Shown here: in pieces, positions 49,510 through 59,199 of the stretch | Numbering within the stretch: the first letter of the stretch is position 1 | Layout of the letters: each line of letters begins with the position of its first letter | Source: Neckera pumila | Taxonomy: Eukaryota > Streptophyta > Bryopsida > Hypnales > Neckeraceae | DNA length: 64,000 nt | Reading direction: 5' to 3' | Assembly (NCBI GenBank): GCA_963969595.1 | Contig: OZ018418.1 | Coordinates: 625,001-689,000 of the forward strand | Translations under genes and position numbers: made by a program | Notes under the pieces: model-generated | What the model was told of the DNA's origin: nothing | Database searches by the model: none | What the model saw: only the letters and a program-made list of their open reading frames with translations

Positions 49510-50085
49510 TCCCCTTTTTTTTTGCTTTAGTTTCCTTGTCATTCATTCCCCATCCTTTTTTGCTTTTAGTTTCCTTGTCATTCATTCCCCATTTTGTTTT
49601 TGCTTTAAGTTTCTTTGTTATTCATTCCCCATTTTTTTTTGTTTTCAGTTTCTTGTCATTCATTCCCAATTTTTTTGGCTTCAAGTTTCTATGTCATTCA
49701 TTCCCCATTTTATTGGGCTTTTAATTTCCTTGTCATTCATTCCCATCTTTTTTTGGCTTTATGTTTCCTTGTTATGCATTCCCCAGTTTTTTGGAGCTTT
49801 TAGTTTCTTGTTATTCATTCCCAATTTTTGTTGGCTTCAAATTTCCTTTTCAATTATCATGCATTCCCATTCTTTTTTGTTTTCAGTTTCTTGTCATTCA
49901 TTTTCAGTTTTTTTTGGCTTCAACTTTCCTTGTCATTCATTCCCTATTTTTTTGGGCTTTCAATTTCCTTGTCCTTCATTCCTAAATTTTTTGGGCTTCA
50001 AGTTTCTTTGTCATTCATTCCCCATTTTTTTGGGCTTTCATTTTCCTTGTCATTCATTTCCAATTTTTTTCCAAATGTTAAAGGT
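49510..50085. repeat. ~39-bp tandem repeat, about 14 units
   Basis: Units of AGTTTCCTTGTCATTCATTC, CCCATTTTTTTTGGCTTTT, with spacing mostly 37-40 bases. As 39 is 13 codons, one frame stays open for 224 codons (49469-50143) and reads a 13-residue hydrophobic repeat (LVIHSPxFF). I treat that frame as a by-product of the array. Confidence 0.85.
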
Positions 50086-50199
50086 TAAAGAATGTTGGCA
50101 TTCACTCTCAATTTTTTGTTGTAAAAAGTACTTTGAGGCCTGAATCCTTCAAACTAACCAACACCACTACTGCGTTCATTTTGTCTCTCTCCACTCAGA

Positions 50200-50620
50200 A
50201 CCCCGTCCAACTCTGACCCTAACCGACAACCCGTCTGATCCACTCGTCCGAAAACCCGTCCGACCCAACCCGTCCGACCCACCCGTCCAACCTTTGACCG
50301 ACAATCCATCCGAAAATCCTTCTGACCTATCCGTCCGAGAACCTGTCCAACCTAGTGTCCGAGACTCGTCCGACCAAACATTCGACCAACTGTCCAAAAA
50401 CACGTCCGACTCGCCCATCTGAGAGTTGTTGTATCCGATGAACTGGCCGTCTAAAAACCCCTCTGATACCCCGTCCAACAAAACCATTCGAGATATCGTC
50501 CGATACCCGGTCCTACCGTTTAGGCGGTCAACTTCATTGGACAGCCTTATCGTGATCGACTGATCGGATGGCGAAGAGTTGGTTTGACCGCCAAGAAGGC
50601 CATCCGACTAGTATAAGAGG
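50200..50620 (+). repeat. GTCCGA-rich array upstream of the kinase-like gene
   Basis: Words such as CCCGTCCGACCCA and CCGTCCGAAAAC recur with 12-16 base spacing on the plus strand, the sense strand of the gene at 50866. It ends about 250 bases before the ATG. Confidence 0.7.
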
Positions 50621-50865
50621 GGCGAACGGCCGACCGCCTTCACTCTTGCTTTCTCCCTTGAATTCAGCAAGAAGAGCGGAGAGCTTGGTGGTTCATCCTC
50701 CATTGGCTCCTTTCTTAAGGAAGGCAAGAGTTGGATTACAAGGGCCCCTTTATTGCTGTTTTATTCAGTTTTTGCGTAACGGTGTACGTGTTATTTTGGA
50801 TTTGAAGTGAAATCGCAAGTCCAATTTCATCTTTTGAATATTCATTGATAGTATAGTTTAGCAAG

Positions 50866-52350
50866 ATGCCTAAGCCAAAGAAGGAAGCGAAGGGTAAGCA
50901 GGTGCGGTCAAAGGATGAAGAAATTAGGATAGCTAAGGAATATCCCACGGATGCTTGCAAAGCACTTCTGGTCGAATTTACTGTCAAATTTTATGAGTCT
51001 GAAAACACCTCGTCCCTGGATAGCAAATATGTTAAATATCAAGAGGAGTGCATTCAGAAATTCAAAGACGACATGACATAGAAGATGTTAGAAGCACTGA
51101 ACATTCCGCAATGGAGTCATCAGATGGACAAACCAAACTTCAACAAATTCTTGGCAAATATGGTGAACGCTGCATTTTGGAATGCCAAGGTGATTCTAGA
51201 AAAATACGGCAAGAGCCATCATGCACAAGATGCAATTTTTGTGCAAGTCATTCTCAAAGCAGACTTGTTTATTCAAAGGCGCCATCCATTTGCTAATTCA
51301 CGGAATAGGCGAGGGTCAATGTTTTGGTGGAAGAGTGTTGAGGGAATGGTGGAATTGCAGAAGGGGTGATGGCATCTCATAGCGCTTCCAAAAACAACAA
51401 GGGTAATTTCACAAGATGACAAAGTCATGAAGGGCGGATATGCAACAATTCGTAGGCTCCGAATTGAAGGATTTCCTGGTATACATGCATTTTGGGAGTT
51501 TGCATCAAAGGTATCCCACCCATAGGACATACAACCAAAACTCGCAAAATTGGAACACCCAAACAAATCAATGGCAGTGAGGATTCCACATAATGGAGTC
51601 ATACGGTTTACTGCAGTCCATGCAACAAACAAAGGGTATTGGTGGAATGGCGGAACACTGCGGGAAATGTTGAACTTGGATAAGCAATATGCAAACAACA
51701 TAGGTATTGCATTAGCTTCTGCAAGCGCTGAACCCAAAGAGGTGATTTGAGCTTTCCGTCTTGGTCAATGGAGGAGGAAGCGCACGGAGCTTGTGTGGGC
51801 ATTGCTACACATCATGAATGCGGTGCACAATGTTGGACATCTCCATAATGATATTTCCCCATACAACATCATGTTTCACTTTCCCGAAGACGAACCACTG
51901 GTCTACATTAGAGTTTGCGATTGGCGCTTAACTACCTTACGTAGAGAACCACCCAAATCCTTGTACACATTCACATTTGCGGGTGAAAAGGAAGAAGCTT
52001 TGCAAAGGACGTGGTGGATGGACTCTAGTATTGCATATTTGCATAAGAGAAATGCGGATGTGGAAATCATTCCCAATTTATCATGGAAATCGAAGGAACA
52101 TGCGATGGGTCAAATAGCTCAGAGGATCAACAAACAGTGCATGTCAATGGCCTACCACAAGTTAGGCCGGGAAACACAAGGACATACAAAGTTTAGCCAT
52201 GAGGATTTGGCAATGGTGTTTCATCAATACTTGGAGCAACATTGCAATGAAGACGTTGATTCACAAGGTAGTTTGGCCAAAATTTCCAACCAATTTACTA
52301 CTTCTTACAATTGGCCTATAGCAGGTGAACACTTCCGACATTCATACTAG
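50866..52350 (+). pseudogene. Protein-kinase-like protein, one frame with four stops
   Basis: A 495-codon frame from ATG 50866 (MPKPKKEAKGKQVRSKDEEI) to TAG 52350 with no frameshift. It is interrupted by TAG 51079, TGA 51367, TAG 51523 and TGA 51748. The N-terminal third is Lys-rich, then helical. MKGGYATIRRLRI (about 51427-51465) looks like a glycine-rich loop. GHLHNDISPYNIMF (51835-51876) matches the kinase catalytic loop (HxDxxxxN), and VCDW (about 51913) stands where DFG would be. Fungal FunK1-like and some plant repeat-borne kinases share the H-x-D-I-S-P-x-N-I form. Substrate unknown. The gene is headed by a GTCCGA array like those of the hAT and BED-like genes, which suggests it rides in the same type of element. 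Confidence 0.7.
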
Positions 52351-53004
52351 TACTTCAGCGTACTATATAGTCTATAGAACTGTAGAAGTGTTTAATAAAT
52401 GTAGAAGTGAGGATTTATGCATGCGGACCATGTGGATTATATAGTATTATACACCACCAATGTCTACCAATTTATGTGCAATTGGATGTATGTTTTGGAT
52501 TCTATAGTGTTTTGAAATTGTATATCATCTCCACCATTTTTCCATATGAAATACATATTTAGCTTTAACGAAAAGTGCTTAAATTCTTAATAATGGATAT
52601 TGGATTGATAACGTTGTGTGAGAAGTTGTATGATTTCTCATGTGTGTGTGCATATAATAGGACAATGCAATGGAATACATTTCATGAAGGTTTTCATTGA
52701 TATCTAAATTAGAAACATGTTTACATTTTTTTACAATAAGTACAGAAAGAAAAAAGCCAGGTCATTTGCAAAAAGCAACAAAAATTGTTTATCTTTGTTT
52801 CGATTGGTTGAAGATAAATAGACAATGGTGGTGACTTCTGTCAAATCGGTGATCAACTTTGAAGATTCCACATATTGTAGGAACATTGAAGAGGAAGAAT
52901 TGAAGTAGAAAATCAAAGTATGCCCATGAGAGTGAAGTGTATTCACTCCGCAATCTGGTATTTGGGGTTTAGAATTCAAGCTTCATCAAGCGGGATGATA
53001 GAAG
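52351..53004. other. Spacer, no gene seen
   Basis: AT-rich sequence between the kinase-like gene and the next frame; probably the 3' region of the former. No structure noted. Confidence 0.45.
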
Positions 53005-53826
53005 GTGAGGTTTTTTGTTTGTAGCTCTAGCAAATATTGTAGATCCACAGCTCTTCGATCCTTGTCAGATGTTCCTTTTGCAACTGCCAAAAGCTGTGCA
53101 AATTTGATTCACCTTGAAATGACAGGGGCTACTAATCCATCATTTTCTGTGGATTATTCGGAGAATGTTGACGTTAGTGATGAGTAGGAGGTTGAATTCA
53201 AATTAAAGGGCGTGATATTTTGGTATTTCTTTGCTGCCAATTGCAGAAAGTATTATGCACCACTAATGTTAAAATACTTTAGCAAATTTCTAGGAAGTCT
53301 GGTAGGCGAGAGGAAAACCATGGACTTTGTTTAAGCTTACAAGATTCTACCAAAGGCCATTTGCACGTGTTTAGATGAAGAGGTTGTGGTGGTGTTCCAT
53401 AGTAACTAGGAGGAATTTAAAGTTCAGGTTTGTAAGGCCCTTCCAGACTTCTGGATTTTAGGATAGCATTCCTCTACAAATACATTGCCGTTTTGGCAAT
53501 CCTTCAAAACTCATGAGACTTCCCTCTAGCACATTCTAGAAGTAATATACATGGCCTTGGATTCCAAGATGTGGTTCTATTATCTGTCAAACAAACAAAG
53601 TGAGAGAAATCCTGGTACTACCTTTGAGACTAGAATGTGCTTTGTAAATGCTTGAATACTTTGTGAAAGTTTGTGGCAATGCAGATGACAAGACAAATTC
53701 CTTGAACCTTCACCTTCAGGATATGATGTGGTTATGCAATTTGTGATACAATCAGATTCAGCTCATTTACAAATTGCCGAGTTCAGGCATTCAATTCTTG
53801 AAGTCAATTTTCATGGTTTTATATAA
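53005..53826 (+). pseudogene. Unrecognised protein, one frame with seven stops
   Basis: A 274-codon plus-strand frame that reads like protein throughout yet holds TAG at 53185, 53407, 53464 and 53527, TAA at 53332 and two TGA near 53653 and 53690, with no frameshift. Landmarks: FFAANCRKYYAPLMLKYFSK, FLGSLVGERKTMDF, AYKILPKAICTCLDEEVVVV, EEFKVQVCKALPDFW, HILEVIYMALDSKMWFYYLS, and SGYDVVMQFVIQSDSAHLQI. No start codon is certain; the frame may begin further upstream. I do not recognise the family. Aromatic and charged residues alternate in a way typical of a folded protein, which is why I list it. Confidence 0.45.
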
Positions 53827-55070
53827 AACTTGATTTAAAATATAAAGACATCCAATTCACAAAAGGTTTGACCATATGACACCTGATATCAAGGTAATTG
53901 AGCCCTTATTGGGAGCTTATATTTCCCCAATATTTAACTTAATGGGTTTGCTTTTTTAATATGAAAGATGTGCATATCTATGCAATCAAAGTAAAAAAAT
54001 CCATCAACAATTGTTTTCAATAAAATATTATGTAAAACCATGAAAATTGACTTGAAGACCTCACCAAAAATGGAATTGTCTTTTTTGAAAGTGAAATTTG
54101 TTACACTTTATGATGATTTGTGCTTGCATAAGATTTGGGTTTGAATTATGCAGGAAGGAAATTTTTTTTTTTCCTATACTTTACAAAAGAATTTGGAATT
54201 GCTGAAATTGCCAATTTCTGAACAAGCTGTACTTGACTAGTATATGAATACATGGAAGAAATTTCAGAAATTTTGACCATGTATATTGTAAGATATATGC
54301 ATCTAAAGCAAAGCAAACAAGTTCTTTTACACCTTGCTTGACAAGATTTTTTGGCTTTTAATTTTTTTCAGTTCAATATTTCTGTACTACAAATTTTTGT
54401 TTTCTATTTATTTATATTTAATAGTTCTATTTAAGAATATACCACATAAATTTCATATAAAAATCACTTAATTTTCACTCATAAATAAATTGTTAAGTAG
54501 ATGTGGATTCAAGATTGATGAAAAAACTAAAATATTAATAGCTTTTAGATGGAATCGAATTACAACAATTCCAATAGCCAAAATGTTCTAGCAAGAAAAT
54601 CTACCCTTGTCTGATAATTTTTTTTCAAAAATTATGAAAGTTACATTTGAAAATGAATTCTATAAGTTCTTTATTGAAGAAGATGGTTAGATGGCCCAAA
54701 AAATTAAGATTGTCCATAACCTCCTCATAATTAGTCTAAATTAAATGAAACAAATCCTCACATGTAGACAAAAATATACTCTTTGAGAAAAAAAATTGAA
54801 TAAAAAATTAATTTGACTTCTGTGATTTTTTGGGTGCGGCCCTTGAAACTCCATTTTGGCTTAATGAGTTATTGAGCCATAACTTTTGCTCCCGGTTATC
54901 AATTAAAATAAAAAATGTATATTCTCAAAGCTCTTGCAAAAACACACAAGCTCAAAATATCCCATAAAATATCACAAAAAATTGAGATAGTAAGAACTTG
55001 CCCAAATCCAAATTGTCCCCCAAGGGGACAAATGATACTTTAGAGGTTAAACCAATATACTGACAAAATC
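53827..55070. other. AT-rich spacer, no gene seen
   Basis: Very AT-rich with stops in all frames. No repeat or gene was detected. Confidence 0.5.
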
Positions 55071-55074
55071 TGAA

Positions 55075-55590
55075 TAGCCGTCCAACCTCCCTCCTGTCTG
55101 ACTTTCCTCCAGCCCATCCGATTTCCCTTCCACCCATCCGACCTCCGACGTCCCGTCCAAATGCCTGCCCGACCTCCTGCTTGTCCGTCCGACCTCCCAC
55201 TTGTCCGTCCGACCTTAGACATCCTGTCCAAAGGCTTGTCCGACCTCCGACAGATTGTCCGAATTCCTGTTCGACCTCCGATAGACCGTCCGAAGGCCCA
55301 TCTGACCTCTGGCTTGCCTGTCCAACCTCAGATATCCCGTCCAAAGGACCGTCCGACCTTCGACCACTAGTCTGAAGGCCCATCTGACCTCCGACTGCCC
55401 TTTTGAAGGCCCATCCGACCTTCGACCTCCTGTACAAAGGCTCGTCCAACCTCCAACCGCCCTTCCAAATGCCCGTCCAACCTCCGACTGGCCGTCCAAA
55501 GGCCTCTGACTCCCTGTCTGAAGGCTCGTTTGACCTCTCGACCCCCCGTCCACTTGTCCATTGGACGGTTAGTTGAGGTCCGACCAAATG
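55075..55590. repeat. 31-bp GTCCGA-type minisatellite, 10+ units
   Basis: Clear 31-base units in the right part: CGACCTCCGACTNNCCGTCC, GAAGGCCCATC and variants, with five consecutive units of exactly 31 bases around 55340-55495 and some shortened 20-base units. Each unit is two GTCCGA half-units, so it is the most regular member of the GTCCGA family in this window. The unit lacks stops in all three frames of the minus strand, which creates an open frame of 211 codons (54952-55587) that is not a gene. Confidence 0.85.
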
Positions 55591-55988
55591 CCCAAGGACG
55601 TTTGAAGGCTAGCGTCCTCAAACTCTGGACGTCAAGACGTACGTGCAGGGCATCCAAACATCTTGACAACCCTGGCAAAGGCATTTGTACAATATAAAAC
55701 AAAAGTTCCAATACAAATCAATGAAATCAAATATTTCTTAATATTCCAAACGATACTATCTATTCTATGAAAATCATATAAATTCACATAATATTATATG
55801 CGGTTATGCGTTTAAAAACCACAAAATAGGACATCAAATCAAAACTATCAACTGTAGATTTAAATACTACAATGTATCTCCATAGCACCTTGTACATGCT
55901 CAATCCGAGGGACTTGAAGCCAAACTTTCTTTGATAATATCAATCGAAGCAAATGGGAATTGGAAAGTAGACTGCATTTTGTCTTTCT

Positions 55989-58115
55989 TCACACAAGGCT
56001 TCCATGTTGTGATGAGACCTTTTGTGCCTTTTCAGACCAAACCTTGTGTCCTATAGACTCACAATGCAATCCTTTGGCGGAATCCCATCCAGAATAGAAT
56101 GCCTGGATATCTCGCTCTCGTGCTGTTGGCTGCAAGTACTGAATGTGTACACAATTGGGATGATTTGGATTTGTAAAAGGATCAGACAAGGCTATAGCAA
56201 ACCATACAAGTTTTGTATCCTCTGTTTGAAGGGCAACAAGATACCTTTTATAAACACCACGTGCCACTCAAAAAGACGGCAATGGACAATTGCGGAGTTG
56301 CCCCCACAAAGGCATCATCCTCAGCAAACTCCTCACAAACATTACCATCTTCATCCAACTCATTCCCCTCTGTTGTTTTGATTCTACAAGAAGGCCAGAA
56401 GCCATCTTTCAAAGCTATAGCCGGTAAAATCAGCTCCTTTACAGCTGCATTCACGGCCCGCCAATAAAACACCAAATGCTCAAAACATCTCCTGTACTCC
56501 CCATTTTCGTCTTCATTACACAATGTCTCCTAATATTTAATAGACCCAGATAATCCTTTATAAATATTGTCTTCATTGCACATTGGAAGGAGGACAATCA
56601 GCCAAGAAGTGCATCCTCCCCTACTAGAAGCAATCTTTTTTAAAGGCTTTGAAATCAGGTACCTCCTCAATAAGGTGAAGAATTGTTGAAACGGAGTCCA
56701 CATCCATGAAGGACTTTATGAAGGATGGGATGTTCGGTAAGTTTTTTATTTCAATTGCATACTCCACCTCCCAAACAACGCATCAATGTTGTCATGTCTG
56801 TGACCAACCAACATAAAATCCACATAAATCTCACAGAAGACCTTCTTAGCAACAAGAAGGGACCAACACACAAATTTAAATCTATTCTTGTTGTCTCCCA
56901 TGATGTTGTCCATTTAGACATTCAAAACCGGAGGAAGAAGAGTTCCTAGAATTGCAACTTTTGGAGCAGGTCAAAGCAATGACTTGCACATATCAGCTCC
57001 TTGTAATACCGCTCTAAATAAAGGAGCAAAGTTTGATCCAACATACAATTCTCATGAGGAATACTTTAGAGGCAGCTCAAGGTTCTGCAATAGCTTTGCT
57101 AATGAGCCCACCTTGTAGTTTGAGTCGCGAAGAAAAATATCAAGACCGTAATGTGCATAATATAGATCACCATGCCCATATGCAATCATACCCGTCACAG
57201 AGACAAAAAATTTCATAAGGCCATCAAGTTCCTTGTTCTTGTGCAAGAAGACAGGAGAAACTATTTTAGCATGATCAATTTTGTCATGCATGATTGTCAA
57301 ACACTCGTGTGGATAGGCACTTGACCTGTACCGATTTGCATAGTACTGGTTCCAATGTGCTTGAGCTTTATCCAAATGTTTCTCCAAGAGTTGGACCCCT
57401 TTTAGTTGTAAGCCAAGTCTGGAGGTCCTCTTGAGAGTTTGCAACCTGTCACATTTGGAGCAACGCGCAAAATTTTCTCCGAGCTTCTTCACACTGCACT
57501 TAGGAAAATCCAATTTCCTGATCTTGCTGATATTAGAAATAGAGACTTCCTCTAACCCAAAAACAATGTTGGCTGTGTTGATCTCTGGAATAGTCTCCTT
57601 CCACTTGAAAATGGCCTGCAAAACCTTGGAAACCACCTTCTCTCCTGAAGGAAGTGTATGCGTGCGATGCAGCGTATGGTCCGCCTTCTCTTTAAGCACA
57701 CACTTCAACATCACGGTGGCCTACAAAGTATGTTTGCAAGGCTTCAGCGTGCCCAAGTTATTGTAATGCTGAGCTTATTTGTCATTGGCAGCAAAGCCTT
57801 GAAAACAATGGAAAGAAGTCTCTGACACACTTGGAATATGCCTCCGTGCCACCAAACAAACATCGACACCCTCTACAGTGACCACCTTCTTGCCATCAGA
57901 GTTATGATGGACCTGACGGTGTACAATACATCCAACTTCATGTGGTACCAAAATTCAAAAGTGGAGTTGTGGTACATTTGTTTACAAAATGCCTGATTCT
58001 TTCTCCTTTGGAAATGATTTAACACAGTTCCTTGAGCAACAGTTTCTGCTTGAAACTGAATTGATTGACCTTTGGGTGGGTAAAGTTTTGGATTTCATAC
58101 AAGTTTGAACAGAAG
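55989..58115 (-). pseudogene. DUF7869-type protein, copy 2, 5' cut by R1
   Basis: Diverged second copy of the 18979-21857 gene. In order on the minus strand: DGKKVVTVEGVDVCLVARR and KPCKHTL (about 57720-57920); CSVKKLGENFARCSKC; MKFFVSVTGMIAYGHGDL; DNIMGDNKNRFKFVC (about 56890); DFMLVGHRHDNIDALFGRWS (about 56790); ALKDGFWPSCRI; WFAIALSDP; VHIQYLQP and SGWDSAKGL (about 56080). Frame changes near 56750 and 56260. Stops include TAG 57721, TGA 57052, TAA 56914 and a TAA near 57772. The 5' end is lost at R1 (58116). Comparison with copy 1 is the best evidence for how the stops arose. The family probably belongs to a mobile element, with the D-N-x-x-x-D-N-K-N and GHxHxxIDxxFGRWS motifs as the conserved core. 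Confidence 0.72.
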
Positions 58116-58376
58116 TGTCGTATGCGCAGTCCAAGCGTAAGTATCCTTAACACAAAGATGTGCTAAGATAACACGAAATATCGTCCCAAGGAATACTAGG
58201 TGTTTATTGCAAACTAAGGCTATCCGGATATCTCTCCAAACCAAAACCCCAAGCAATCCGTAACTCAATCAAGTACTTTACTCTTTTTCCTTCCGGGTAA
58301 CACTACCTTTTGGAATCCAATCCGGATCCGTCCTTGTCCAGAATCCGGATAATCTCAATTAAAATTCTGGATTTTC
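58116..58376. repeat. Repeat R1, copy 3
   Basis: Starts TGTCGTATGCGCAG and keeps the R1 core (GTATCCTTAACACAAAGATG, AACACGAAATATCGTCCC, TTGCAAACTAAGG). It ends near CTGGATTTT. It abuts the truncated DUF7869 copy 2 on the left. Confidence 0.75.
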
Positions 58377-58379
58377 ACT

Positions 58380-59050
58380 AGAAAAAACCTGCGTTTTTGG
58401 TTACGTTTTCAAAAAAACGCGTGACGTCAAAAAAAACATGAGATTGTCTTTTGCGACATCCAAAAGAACGTGTGCCAGGGACCATGATTGAGGTGATGTC
58501 GCGGAAAACAGGGCCACAAAATTCTGAAAACAAGTGAATGTCGCTAGAAACGTTACATGTCTTCCGCAACGTCCCAGACAACAGAACACGTTTTCTTCTG
58601 GACATCACCGACAACACAATTTTTCCACGTCAGCAACTTCATTGAGGGCCACTATGGGCAGTCCAAGATGAAAAGGAGGGGGCTGCCCAGAAGGAAACAA
58701 GTAAATGTTGTGCAGAACGCCACATGTCTTCCGGCACGTCAAAGACAACAAAAACAAAAAATTTCTTCACGTCACCGACAACACAAGTTTTCCACGTCAG
58801 CAGGGTCAATGCGGGCAGTCAAAGATGAAAAGGAAGGGGCTGCCCAAAACAGAACAAGTGAATGTCGCGTGCAGCGTCACATGTCTTCCGCAACGTCCTA
58901 AACAACAGAATAAATCATTTTTTTCCAACGTCACCAACAACACCATTTTCCACGTCAGCAGCATCGTTCTGGGCCACTACGGGCAAAGACTTCATAGTAA
59001 AGGAGGGTGCTGCCCAGAAGGAAAAAGGGGCAAGTGCTTCCTTAAGGCTA
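58380..59050. repeat. ~160-bp tandem repeat rich in ACGT elements
   Basis: CACATGTCTTCCGCAACGTC-type landmarks at 58554, 58722 and 58879 (spacing 168 and 157) mark three units. Each unit also holds CCACGTCAGCA, a GGGCAGTC or GGGCA block and GGGGCTGCCCA. The array has many ACGTC cores and a perfect TGACGTCA at 58422-58429 just before it. ACGT cores are binding sites of plant bZIP factors, so a regulatory role is possible. No adjacent intact gene supports it. Confidence 0.7.
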
Positions 59051-59199
59051 AAAAAAATTGGGGTAAATGAGAGTTCTGGCAGTCAAATTTCTAATTTGCT
59101 CTTGTGCTTTTTAAAATCCAAAAACAAATAGTCTATAATTGCAATAGAAATATTTTTATTATTGTAATGCTCAAGGAGGGATTGACATAATAATAAAAT

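Noticed and set aside
49469..50143. 224-codon open frame with a 13-residue hydrophobic repeat
   Set aside because: It follows a 39-bp (13-codon) tandem repeat and has no other protein-like feature; overlapping frames are open for the same reason.
4636..53826. A variant nuclear code with TAG/TAA as Gln
   Set aside because: TGA also replaces Arg, at least one hAT stop (near 5626) faces an expected Leu, and the three gag-like copies end naturally at TAG. All three stops occur both as terminators and as interruptions, so decay is simpler.
54952..55587. 211-codon minus-strand open frame
   Set aside because: Produced by a 31-bp minisatellite whose unit lacks stops in all frames.
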